Shown here: positions 10,059 to 21,138 of the stretch, piece by piece
Layout: every line of letters starts with the position of its first letter
Position numbering within the stretch: position 1 is the stretch's first letter
Source of the DNA: Galerina marginata
Taxonomy: Eukaryota > Basidiomycota > Agaricomycetes > Agaricales > Galerinaceae
Direction of reading: 5' to 3'
Assembly: GCA_023014335.1 (NCBI GenBank)
Contig: JAECYW010000038.1
Coordinates: forward strand, 124,001 to 188,000
DNA length: 64,000 nucleotides
Notes under the pieces: generated by a model
Databases searched by the model: none
What the model saw: the letters and a program-made list of their open reading frames with translations, nothing else
What the model was told of the DNA's origin: nothing
Made by a program: the position numbers and the translations under genes

Positions 10059-12887
10059 TCAATCTTGCATGGCTGTCTCCTTCACTGATATAAAGACATC
10101 CTGCGAGAGCCGCTCTCCGTATGAACTGGTACTCATGATAGACTGCGTGTCTGACGTGGCGGAGCTTTTGGGGTCCATGAAGGTTTTGTTATTCACGAGA
10201 GCAACAAGATCTGCTCTCAGACTTGCTCCAAATTTTGTGTATATTGACTCCACGATGAAGCTTGGAGTCCAGGGAGGTAAAGTGCAGGGAAAAATGACAG
10301 AATGAGATCCACGTGTGGTGAATGAAGCATGACCGCAACTGCCCTCCGGGATGTTCAGCAGGGAAAGGAAATATATACAAATTGGGCAGCATCGTTTTGA
10401 AACACCAATCACAAGTCCAAATTTCTAGTTCCATCTTTTTAAAAACAGCGGTTTGAATGAATAGGAAAAGTGTATTCACCTTCAAGTGCGCCAACACCTT
10501 GTCGTATTCCTTGCCGAGTAGGCCTGGCATCTTTGCACACATGATTAAACTAGCAAGGGAGGCCTCACAATGTGAGGCGCCCCTGAACTTCTGTTTCTTT
10601 CCTTCGAGACTGCAGTAAAACTGCTTGCCAGAACCATCTTCTGTGAAAGGGGAATACCTTTCCACCAGCCTATCAGACAATGCCTTTATCCCAGTGATGG
10701 TTGCGTCGTCCTGCACCTTTGGGTCCAGCTTGTTGCACAAAGACTCCGCAGCTTTGTAGTCCTCTGATTTAGGATCACCAGCTAATGTCATAATATTTTT
10801 CAACCATCGACGACACTGTTGAGTTGTCTTCTTGCTGTGCGGCATGATGCCCCATGCCTTTGACGCTCCTTTAGCTGCAGCTATATAATCCCTAGCTCGA
10901 GTCGCATTGGTCATAGCACTTTCAAGGAAGGCAACGATCTCGGCGTTGGTAGTGGGTGGCGGAGACGATGCAGTAGTCAGATAGGCAGGATCGCTTTTTG
11001 GAAAGTATTCCGAATGTAAGATGAGATCACGCCAATCATAGAGTTTGTCTGACGCCTTTGGGACCACCAAGGTCTCGATAGTAATAGATGTCTTCTTGAA
11101 TTTAGAGGACGAGACATGGGCCATGAGGATTTCAGAAGCATCGAATTTGGCAACGGTGAGTCGCATCCAACTAATATAAGACTTTATAAGCCTTTGTGAA
11201 TCCTCCTCGTCGGGGCCGTCCCCATCCAGCGGGAGAAGGGATTTTAGGACTGATGCATTCTCTTCGGTTTCCTGGCGGTCGTCCAGCGACCTGGAGGTTG
11301 TGAGAGTGATATGGAGGGGTAAGTAATTTTTTAAATACAAATACAAACTGATACTTACATATCATCAGCGGGCTCTTCATCCTGGAGTCCTCCTTCCTCG
11401 GGCTCTTCATCCTGGAATCCTCCTTCCTCGGGCTCTTCATCCTGGAGTCCTCCTTCCTCGGGCTCTTCATCCTGGAGTCCTCCTTCCTCGGGCTCTTCAT
11501 CCTGGAGTCCTCCTTCCTCGGGCTCCCTGCCCGACAGTCCTCCTTCATCCAGTTCACCGTCCTGGAGCCCATCGTCCACAGTGGTGAAGGCATCGAGCTC
11601 ATCATTAGACCGATTGTCGCCGAGCCCTTCAGCATCATCATCCGTGTTCGCTGACACCAATGTGTTCCGTGCTGGCAGACCCAATGAGTTCTTCATGGGC
11701 AGTGATGCATTTGCATTTGACGCTGGCATTGGTGCTTTTGTTAGCCGCACAGCATCGGGGTATATGTATCGATTAAGAACGGTTCCAATGTTTCTCAAGT
11801 GCATTCTGAAAGCTTGGCCCCTGGCCAATCTCAGCAGCGCATAGGAGTAAATTTGGGCATCGATTAGGCTGACCGAAAGGTCTGGGGGCTGTTCAGGGCT
11901 GCTGGATGACACAGCTTTATCGATTTCGTTGAATGTTTGTTCATAGAAAGATAGGATCTGGATGAGAAGAGCGTGGTATTCATTACAGGTCTCGCCATTG
12001 TAGATGGGACCTTTGGATTTGGATTTGGCTAGGGTGAGTAAGTTTGGGTATGGAACGGTAAGGACAGGAGCCGCATTGTTGGCCGAGCGGTCGGCATCAC
12101 GCAAAAACTCAAGAAACAGGTCATCGTTGAGCCTCTCCTCGAAATCGTTACGATCGTCCCCGGATAGTCCAGTGCTCTCCAGAGACGAAGCTGGAGGGGA
12201 AACGACCTCCACTTTTTGCAGAGCTTTAATGAATGGTTGAGAGTATAGGTTGTCGATTCGTCGCTTGATTTTCTCCCGGGCCATAGCGGCAGTGTACTTG
12301 AAGACGTCTTGGAAGAGCTGACGCCGAAAGACTAGATTGTCACGTTCCTTAGCACCGATCATAAGCACATTCGCCAGTATCCAAAGGTGGGTTGACAGCG
12401 AGGGCTGCTTCCTGTGATATGTTATGTAAATGTTGAGCGTGTTACCGACAAGACTCCAAGACATGACTCACCACGCTGACTCGAGGCTCGTCATATAGGT
12501 ATACGCATCCCGACCCCCCCAGTCCTCCGGCCTCTCCATAGTTGTGATGGTGGGTAGTGCACTACCGCTGAAAGTGGTTTCGTCGCTTTCACGATCGTTC
12601 CTGCAGACTATGATAGTCCACATAGCAGGGTCAGAATCGGATGCCGAGGACACAATATCATGGCGATCGCCCGTCAATTGTGCTATAGCATCCAGTAGCT
12701 TCAGTTCTTCCCGCGTCGGCAGGTCCTTCCAATTCTTATCTGCAAGATTATCCTGGGCCATTATGGGAACCACCCTATAAACCCGGGAGCTGAGCTCTGT
12801 GATTGTCCTCACAGCAAGGATATTCTTGGGGACATGGTGGTCATGGGGCGGAGGGACAGCGCTGGCTGGATGAGTGGGTTCGGTCAT
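10059..12887 (-). CDS. OTT_1508-type deaminase-like protein, copy 1
   Basis: Four exons (12887-12472, 12411-11359, 11290-10480, 10424-10059) join with GT-AG introns to 881 residues. The C-terminal zinc site is complete: HCE at 730-732 (HxE; His and the proton-shuttling Glu) and SKRCCPIC with Cys at 772, 773 and 776 (CxxC), split between the last two exons. This pattern matches the fungal OTT_1508-like branch of the nucleic acid/nucleotide deaminase superfamily (Pfam PF14441, from memory). The substrate is unknown. The N-terminal 700 residues are mostly helical-looking, with an acidic linker containing a 10-residue tandem repeat. The upstream TTG frame was rejected in favour of the ATG at 12887. 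Its paralogue is at 26948-29408 in mirror orientation. Confidence 0.75.
11371..11520 (-). repeat. Coding minisatellite, five 30 bp units
   Basis: Five adjacent 30 bp units, identical but for one base in the second, encode EEPEEGGLQD repeats in the acidic linker of deaminase copy 1. Degenerate units follow at 11521-11580. The unit length is a multiple of three, so copy number can change without breaking the frame. Copy 2 lacks the repeat. Confidence 0.9.
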
Positions 12888-14080
12888 TGCATGGACAAAG
12901 GGTAGGTTCAGTGAAGGAAGAAGGACACTCGACAAGGTCTCGAGGTATCAACAGTCACAAGCAAACCGTCTTAGGGAAGAAGCCGACCGAAAGCAGACAC
13001 AGTCCGGGCCGGTGCCCGATAACGATCAAGTCGAGCGGTTAATTTTCCTAACACAACTGCAATGCAGCAAAATGGTCGGCACAACTGCACTCGCTTAGGC
13101 TCTAGCTCATTGCGAGCGATGTACACGGTCGTAATGAGGCTGGAATATCGAACTACGAGTAACACGTGGGGGATGGGTGGTTTTCGGAGTGGGTTTGCTT
13201 GAGCTGGTTGTGGCGGGGGTTCTCGTCGAACGAAAAGGTTTTTGGTTGAGTTGTAGGGCTCTTTGCATAAATCTCGTTCGTCATTTTCTCCGGCTATCTC
13301 TCGCAATACTCCCGCTGACAATTCAGCTGGCCAAAACCGTTCTAAAATGCAGCACGACACCTTTCGTCCTGCAAATGCCGTTGCCCGAACTCCCAGCGCC
13401 GTTCTGGAGTTCCTCCGGTATCTCTATCAAGGACATCAACAAAAAACAAAGACGCAGGTGAAAAGATGGACTCCGAAGGGATATTGAGTTGGATCGGATG
13501 TGCTGCCGAGCCGTAACGATGGTAGGCCCCAATTTTTCTTGTGTAAAAACGGTCACTGTTGCTGATGCTGATTGCTAGACAGTATATTCATGGCCATCTC
13601 TCATCACCATTCAACGGGCCCTCAAGGCAAATTGTCAATTGTACGGGTCTCAACTCAACACACATGGTTACGTTGCATGGTCAAATCCTCGAAATCCTTC
13701 AGCAGCTCTTCTGTCTTTGGACTTTCATTTTGACTATCAGCGACTTCGGCTAGTCGCTCGCACCATAACTGGACCATGAACCTTCCTGGATTAGGGAGCA
13801 CTACTCTCCTGGAGAGAAGAAGAATAAGAAGGTGGAGAGAAGTGGGGTTTGGAGGCGTATGGATACTTCGTCGTTCATAACCAAGTCCCTTACAGTGTCC
13901 TCACAGCCGCTTCACGTCTGAAGAATATCACAAAACAATATAGTTCGCAGCCTACAGGCTACATGTATTCGGTCTTTTGTTGAATTGACTTTAATCGTCT
14001 AGTCCGCGCATAAGAGATCTACAGAACTAATCCTAGCGTCGCCTCGACGGACGGGAAGTTAGATTGGAGCGGCAATCTAC
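12888..14080. other. Deaminase upstream region; no gene recognised
   Basis: This contains the presumed promoter of deaminase copy 1 (just above 12887). Short frames at 13177-13461, 13263-13487 and 13559-13753 lack motifs. Nothing else supported. Confidence 0.4.
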
Positions 14081-14081
14081 C

Positions 14082-14745
14082 CGGTACAATGGTCGGTGAC
14101 CATGGCCATGAGAGAAGTGAAAGACGATGGACAGTTCGGAACGGGTAGCAGAGTGAAGAAATAAAAAACCTGGTCGAAAATCGTTAACTCAGTAACAGAC
14201 AGAAGAAAGCGACTCACAATGCTGTTCCTATGAATGTATACTGCCATCCTGTTCCAAGTATCATTAGGATGAGATTAACACATTTTGCGCCTCTCCTCGG
14301 GTATTACAATGGTCGGTGATCACGGCCACCTTCTTCGTGAGAGAAGTGAAAGACGAAGGACAGTTCGGAACGGGTAGCGGGGTGAAGAAATAAAAAACCT
14401 GGTCGAAAATCGTTAACTCAGTAACAGACAGAAGAAAGCGACTCACAATGCTGTTCCTATGAATGTATACTGCCATCCTGTTCCAAGTATCATTAGGATG
14501 AGATTAACACATTTTGCGCCTCTCCTCGGGCATTACAATGGTCGGTGATCACGGCCACCTTCTTCGTGAGAGAAGTGAAAGACGACGGACAGTTCGGAAC
14601 GGGTAGCGGGGTGAAGAAATAAAAAACCTGGTCGAAAATCGTTAACTCAGTAGCAAATAGAAGAAAGCGACTTACAATGCTGTTCCATTGAATGCATGCC
14701 ACCATTCAAATACCTGTTCTAAGTATCATTAGGACGACGAGTGCC
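14082..14745 (-). repeat. Triplicated ~229 bp element-terminal module
   Basis: Three direct units start near 14082, 14299 and 14528, each with an ACAATGGTCGGTGA block and an AAAAAACCTGGTCGAAAATCG block. On the minus strand each unit resembles 18590-18830, where the same order appears once: a CTAATGATACTTgGaACAGG block, a short ATG-led exon-like piece with a GT donor, GACCAGGTT, then a CTTTCACTT block. The array is therefore a local triplication of an element's end or 5' leader. Confidence 0.75.
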
Positions 14746-14850
14746 TCAGGCATGACACAACCCGACAGCAGAGTGAATAGGAAATAGGCTATTTCAGACA
14801 AGAAGACGGTGCCTCAGTGTCGGTGGCCCAATGGCGGGTGGAAAGGGGAA
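14726..14850 (-). repeat. Element terminal module (CCGACACTGAGGCA type), left
   Basis: Reversed, it reads CACCGACACTGAGGCAC, GTCTTCTTGTC, CTGCTGTCG, then GATACTTAGAACAGG, matching 18490-18612 in the same order. It marks the left side of the unit holding the minus-strand gene at 15250-18050. Confidence 0.75.
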
Positions 14851-14989
14851 TTTGGCAAAGGCTAAACATTGATACGATGCAGCTTATACCTGTTCCAGTT
14901 TCATCCTGAGGTCAAACCGCCTCAAAGATGGCACGATTAAGCAAAGTGTATACAGGAAGGCAAGCTGACTGTGGAGACCCTGGGTCAGT

Positions 14990-15085
14990 TGGAGCAGACA
15001 ATCACTGTTGATTGCGTTGTCGTTTTGTTTGGCTTTACCTGATGTGGGCACTCGGGGGCATTGGATCATAACAACACCTGATGAC
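14990..15085 (-). repeat. Subterminal inverted repeat around the 15-18 kb gene
   Basis: Reversed, this contains TGATCCAATGCCC, CCACATCAG and CCAAACAAAAC, matching 18228-18300 in order and spacing. It brackets the gene at 15250-18050 as an inverted pair just inside the terminal modules. Confidence 0.65.
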
Positions 15086-15249
15086 GTGTTCATCGACTTG
15101 AACACCATTTCCGTCATTTCCTCATTTTTGCGTGACATGACAAAAATTGCATAAATATTTAAATTTACAAAAGTATAGTAATCATTAATCATCTGTAAAG
15201 TGCAGGCAATATCATCAAGAATGGGCGAAAGAACGTATACAGTTGTACA

Positions 15250-18050
15250 TCATATAGACGAATTATAGCCATGAGACCATTCGATTATAACCCTTTCCGC
15301 CAATTTGTTCATTCGGGACCCAGCCTTTCGCATATCATTTGACCCCTTCAAGTTAGATGTCCACTGTCCGACGTTCATGGGTGGCCGCGTAGGTCGAAGT
15401 GTATCCGGTGGTTTGGGATTGCTTGCCTTCCACTTCCAGCTTTTGAAATGTATTTCGCATATTTCTGTCCAGTATCCATAATCAAATCCCGATCCCTCGA
15501 AGTTTTCCGGTGTTGGGTACCAAGAAGGCTTCCTGATTTGCATACCATTTCCTGCAATGAAATAAAAAGAGTAAGCCTTTAGTTCGAATTCCTCCCTGTT
15601 GAAGGGTTGCACACCTGTAAGACAATCATATCTTCCACAAATGTCGGCAACTTCAGCCTCTGTTAGAGCGTCATCCATGTATTCAAGGTTTGTACGATGC
15701 TCCCGTCCCAGCACAAACTCTTGTGGATTTGGCGACCATCCAGAAGGCCCATTAAGCACAGCAGACCACTTGACCTGCACATCATTGTCACCTGCAACCC
15801 TCCAACTGATGCCGCCCATCATAAAAGCCACTCTGCCACGTCTGTTGGTGGTAAGGAATTCGACACATCGTCTTTGATATGTGGCATAGTCATCAAGGAT
15901 AAACTCATAGCCGTGACTTCTGGACACAATAATGGACGATGAAGAGGTTGAATAGGGTGCACGAGTCAGAGACGATGAAAGCTGCATAGTTTTAAAGGGT
16001 GTTCCATTTGACAGGCAAAAACAGGCAAGGTCGACGTCACTGTATGCTGGATCCAGGCGGCATATCATCAAAGCATGAAGGGCTGTCATTACAGTGAAAA
16101 TCCATGGCTTTGTCCGTTTTTTGCCGAGGTCGAACATGTACCAAGTTCTAATCTTGTCATTTCCTGCCTTGTCTTTGCCCAGATTTACTGTAAGAAGTCG
16201 AATACACGCAAATCTTGGTAGCAGGCAGACTGATTCACGATGTGACCGGGCAATGTCCCATTCATCATCTGAAATGACTCCATTTGATGCCAGACGTAAT
16301 GTGAAGTCGTATGCTGCTCGTATTGCAGGTTTCTCGAGTGTGTCGGCATAATACTTCTTCCAGTGAAGCCCGATAAACTTCATGAATTTAATTCGCGCTC
16401 TTTCATCCAAGGGTGCACAGATTGGCGGTGGAATCAACCCCGTATACCCATATCTCTGACGGAGGATATCCAACATATAGGCTTCGAGATCCCAGCTGGC
16501 ATCTACCTGCTCTTCTTCGTCAGAAATCTCACCAGGATCGTGCAATGCGCTGTCCTTGTCGATGCGTAGACTTTTCCCTCTATGCGCCCAGCTTGTACTT
16601 TCGTTTTCAAGCATTTCTTCTTCAGCCATCTGACCCATACCAACATCAGCGAAGGTGGCTCCTCCTGTCATATGGTCGTCATCGTCTGAGTAGTCATCTT
16701 CGTCACTATATCCTCCAGCTTCACCCATTTCTTCACAGCAATCCCATTCATGCCGAAATGCATCATAACGAACATGTCCCTTCTCGTACCTTGCTAGCGT
16801 GTCGTCATTAAGCGTCGAAGAAACCCTTGTTTGAACCAGAACACCATCGTCGTTAGGTTTCCATTCAAAAACCCGAGCAGTCTTGGTGGAACGGTTTTTT
16901 TTGTCTTGCTAATCGTGCGTTCCGACGCTGCTTACTCTCTATACGCTCAATCTGGGCATTCTCTCTCTCTCTCTCCTCTAACCACTCATGCCAGGTTGGA
17001 AGATGAGCTCGCTCCCGGGGTGCTGGTGCTTCAGCTGGTGGAACAGTGTCTTCAGTTTCATCCATAGAAATCGCGCGGTATGAAGGGTCTCCTATCGCGA
17101 TACTCTGTAGCTGATAATCGAGAGGTGAATAAGACGCAAATTTAGGCATAGAGGCCCATTCGGGCTTCCATAGATACCAAACTTCGATATTAAAATGGCA
17201 AAGCCATTCCACTCGAGGCCACCGCAGATCATCCTGCAATTTCGGCAATGATACAAATGTTCCTGCCCTTTCTGTCCAGATCGAGAAATCTTGCACCATC
17301 GGGGACATTGTCAAGCCATCAAGCCATGACTCCCTACAGCCTGTCGAAACCAGATGCGTATACCAATCGGTCAGTGCAAGCTGTGGAGAGTGCGTCAAAG
17401 CTTCCGTCTTTGTTTCTGCCATAGCAATTCGAAATGACACGGCGGCAATCCACAGCACAAACCAATTTCTGGACCTCCGGAAGGCAAGCACTGCAGTTTT
17501 GCGGGATACATGCCGCGCCTTGTAGCCGAATACTTCTGGGTAAGGCGGCAGGACAATGGGAATCTCCGTAAACTTTCCGAGAAGCGACACCACACGCCTG
17601 ATGTCGTTCTCAAGACCAGACCAGTCCTGCAACGTCTCATAAGGCATACTATAACCTTTGCCTTCCACAAAATCCAGTTCTTGTGGTTGTGGTATCCTGT
17701 GCAAAGCGCCAAGGACAGGTCCACTGAAGCTAGGCTTTCGCGGGGTAAATGCAACCCAACCGAACTGTAAATTCCACCACCTCGGATTTTGATAGTCGGA
17801 AAGATTCATAAAGCTAACGTTATGGGATAATAAGCCACTGGGATTGAATATATTGGCACATACGCCCTCCTTTTCATGGTGGTCAGGTTTGGGGATATCG
17901 GTAATACGGCGCCGGGAGTTGGGTGAGTAGTAAATGTCGCCATTGATTATTTGAATACGGCCCCTCGCCTTTTCGGAATCACTATCAGAAGACAGGGATT
18001 TAGTTTCACCAGCCGAAAAGCACAGCGAGCCTCACTTACGAAAGGAGCAT
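15250..18050 (-). pseudogene. Mushroom-specific element-associated protein gene with one frameshift
   Basis: The start ATG at 18050 begins an 11-base exon; the intron is 17982-18039; then a long exon runs from 17981. The first part contains PRWWNLQFGWVAFTP and RRSRNWFVLWIAA, a signature I know from uncharacterised Agaricomycete element proteins. At an A8 tract (minus strand, near 16905) the frame ends within a few codons. If the tract had seven bases, reading would continue as RVFEWKPNDDGV into the acidic and C-terminal part that ends at 15250, giving one protein of roughly 900 residues. Downstream parts include an SDEDDYSDDDD patch and a long conserved-looking globular region. No catalytic function is known to me. 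Confidence 0.6.
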
Positions 18051-18227
18051 CTTATATTCCGACTGTATCCCGAGCTCGGAGCGCGTATGTGTTCAGAGAT
18101 GTCCAAATCACACGTATAGGCAGCCTATCTGTCTCGCAACAGATTATTAGAAGGCAACAGTGTCCAGAAATGCCCGGGCCACTGAATATTGACGTCGAAC
18201 TTCAAAGTTCAAAGTGAGTTGATCAAC

Positions 18228-18425
18228 GCGTTGTTTAATGTTGTTGTGATCCAATGCCCACATCAGCTAAGACCAAACAAAACAACGACGCATCAGTGCA
18301 GATTGAGTCCCATTCACTCGCCACAGGGCATCAAAACTGAGGCACAGTCTTCTAGTCGAAAATCGCCTGTTTTCCTACTCGGCTGGGTCGTATCACGACT
18401 GAGGCACTCGACGAAAGATGTTTGA
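18228..18425 (+). repeat. Subterminal repeat and first right terminal module
   Basis: Positions 18228-18300 pair with 14990-15085. At 18335-18425 is a diverged copy of the terminal module (ACTGAGGCACAGTCTTCTAG... ACGACTGAGGCACTCG), just before a second, better copy at 18490. Confidence 0.6.
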
Positions 18426-18489
18426 ACAGGCAAAAGCAGCATCGCATCACCTTGCAGTCTTCGCCAATTTTTTTCTATCCACCCACCAC

Positions 18490-18830
18490 ATGGTCACCGA
18501 CACTGAGGCAGTGGTCTTCTTGTCGAAAATGGCTTGTTTTCTACATTCTGCTGTCGGTTCGCGTCGTCACTGAGACACTCCTACCAATGATACTTAGTAC
18601 AGGCTTATTGACATTCGCATGGCGGCATAACTTCACAGCAGGAGCGGTATGTAAGTTGCCTTTTACTATTTGGTACTCTGCTGCCGATTTTAACTGGCGA
18701 TCTTGGACCAGGTTCCTTGTTCCTTCACTCCGCCACCCGATTTGAGTCATCCGACGTCTTTCACTTTTCTCATAGGGAAAGAATCTGGTCGCCTTTCGCT
18801 TTTCCCACTTCAACGTTCGCACCCTGCTTG
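18490..18830 (+). repeat. Second right terminal module and leader
   Basis: It begins CACCGACACTGAGGCA and continues through GATACTTAGTACAGG, an ATG-led short exon-like piece with a GTATGTAAG donor (18619-18656), GACCAGGTTCC and GACGTCTTTCACTT. The same order occurs at 14082-14850 (reversed) and 33805-34150. It lies directly upstream of the captured hamartin fragment and could supply its promoter and 5' leader; that is inference. Confidence 0.6.
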
Positions 18831-18882
18831 CTGTTCTTGACCTGCATTGTCTCCGTCATGTAACTCCTTTCGCATTTTGTAT

Positions 18883-20240
18883 ATGAGAAATCAAAACAAG
18901 CAACGCGATATACGTCCGCCTCGAGTAATGAAGTCAATCGATATATCATCTGAGAAGGCTGTTATCTCGTCACAAGACATGATCGACACTACCCTTGCAC
19001 TCAAATCTAATCCTAACCTGGAAGTTATCCAACCGACATCCCAATGGTCGCATTCACTTTTTTCCACCGCCTCTGTCCCAACGACCGACAAAGACTCTTC
19101 ATCGTCCACTCCGGAACAAGACCGGAATGCGTCGCCTCTTGCTCAAGCTATATCCGTCCTGCAAAAAGAAGCCATGCTTTTGCGAAGCAACCTCAATTTC
19201 GAACTGTGGCTGTCTCGTGAAAACGCCAAACATATTGCCAGGCTTCGTGACGATAGAACTGTCATAGACTCTGCGGAAGCCGAACGTCAAGGGCTGGTGC
19301 GTCTCCTTTTCCTCTGACGTATCAAGAAATATGTTCATTGCTGCAATTAGTATAATAAGCTCCGTCAATATCGCCTAGAGGCGAACAGCTTCGAAGCCGA
19401 GCTCAGCGAACACAGACAGCAGGCTGCAAATGCTAAAAACAAATATGCGGACTGGAACACCGAGTTGCAGAAAAAATTGAAAGCGCTTCGCGAAGAGAAG
19501 AAGGATTTACTTCATGAAGCTACGACTATCCGCATCGCAGAGAAGGAAGCACAGGTAAGGAGCTCCTTGTATGGACATGTCTTGTACTGATACGCCAATA
19601 GGCCATGTTTGCAGCTCAAGGAAAACTACTAGCCGATGCGCTGAAGCAGGTGTCCGACCTTCAATCACGATGGAAGGAAATTCAACCCAAAGTCGAGAGG
19701 CTAAGAGATTATGAACGTCAAATCGAGCAACATCTCAAGGTGCAGAAGTTGTGGTGGGTCTTGTGATACTTGATGTTATCGAAAGATTTGGGAACTGGCT
19801 TCTTACAATGTGACAGGGACGGAGACTTTGCCATGTTCAATGACCGTGAAAACGACATCGAACTTATGCGAAGTCAGTATAAACAAATGGAAATGCGTCT
19901 CGAAAGTATCGAAATGGCCCGGGTAGAATCTGAATCCTTAACTCGGTAAATTTTTGATCTCTATCGACTGCGAATACTTGGCTGACGTGTTACCAGGAAC
20001 TACCGTCAACAAATCCAAACCCTGGAAGCACAGCTGAATCAACTGGAGCACAAGAGGACTCCTGCCCTGGAGACGACTGTCGACCTAGATATGGACTTGG
20101 ACTCATTTCAGTCAGAGACGGCTGACCTAAAGGCAAAGAATGCCAGATTACGCGAGGAGAACTGGAACTTGGAGGTGAAGCTGAGAGAGCAGGCAGCGAC
20201 CTTGGAATCGCTGAAGGCAGAGTCAGTCACTAGGACATAA
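18883..20240 (+). pseudogene. Captured 3' fragment of a hamartin (TSC1)-like gene
   Basis: Five exons (18883-19296, 19351-19554, 19602-19753, 19817-19945, 19997-20240) splice cleanly to 380 residues. Almost all of the chain is coiled coil, with LNFELWLSRENAKHIARL and AKNKYADWNTELQKKLK, strings I associate with the C-terminal coiled coil of basidiomycete hamartin (Pfam PF04388). Hamartin partners tuberin to restrain Rheb/TOR signalling. The whole N-terminal part (several hundred residues) is absent, and an element terminal module sits immediately upstream. Introns are retained, so capture was from DNA rather than from mRNA. It has an ATG and no internal stop, so a truncated protein could still be made. 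A different coiled-coil gene is the alternative. Confidence 0.65.
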
Positions 20241-21138
20241 ATCTCCTGATTTTAAATCGTTTGTTCAAATTGTTGTCGGATTATATTGCATGGTCAACCC
20301 TTGTGAAAGAAACAACACGGCCGTTCATCTTTCCAGGGTATGACGTACTTTGTGAGGCTAACAGTTTGATCCTCCGGACCTGCTCTGTCGCTGGCGTTCT
20401 CGACAATGCAGAAATCTTTATATCCCCTTTACGGAGACACTGACGGCATGGGAACTACGATGTTCCATGAGTAGTCTCAAGTCTATGCCTTCTCAAAACC
20501 GCATGCCCCGAGCATGCTATATATACATAGAGAAGGACGCTTGATCCAGCATCATGCTTGAATCTCATCTGCCACAATTGGCATTGTCTTCGTTGGGATG
20601 GAAGGAATGTCGTGCTAGCTATGTTCCATATACGCAGTGCCGGGGTTTGGAATGCCTTAGTGTTGCTAATGGAACCATCTATATACTGCCAACATAGAAA
20701 TTTCTGAAGCTCGCCTACGTGACCGACCATTTGACGGAGAGCCCGAAGAGATCAGAGTATAGCGAAACACTCTGAAGATATTGAAGCTGTTTATAGGGAA
20801 GCTGACGGTTATGTGCCACGGCTGGACAATGAGGAATTGTTCCATGGTATAAACTATGCATTCTAATCAGATCTCTAAATGGCTGACTATAGTTCTATCT
20901 GATCTTCATAGGAAACATCGAACCTGCTGTATTCGTCTTAGATTCTTTTGGGATTTCCATATGGTCAAGGAGGGTTTGAAATCATTAAATCTAATCGTCG
21001 ACTCCCAGTCGCGATCATCATCAATTTCCACTCCAAGTTTGGATGACTCGACTTTTTCTTATCACGTGGCATGTTTATGACTTGGAACGATCATGGCATC
21101 CTTCCCCTGCCCTTGGACTCATTTGAAGGTTTTAAAGA
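20241..21138. other. Unassigned sequence between captured fragment and transposase
   Basis: Short frames only (20261-20443, 20455-20730 minus, 20856-21080), none with motifs. It probably holds the transposase promoter next to 21139. Confidence 0.4.

Noticed and set aside
12888..12935. Longer N-terminus for deaminase copy 1
   Set aside because: The extended frame begins at TTG. The first ATG in a sensible context is at 12887.
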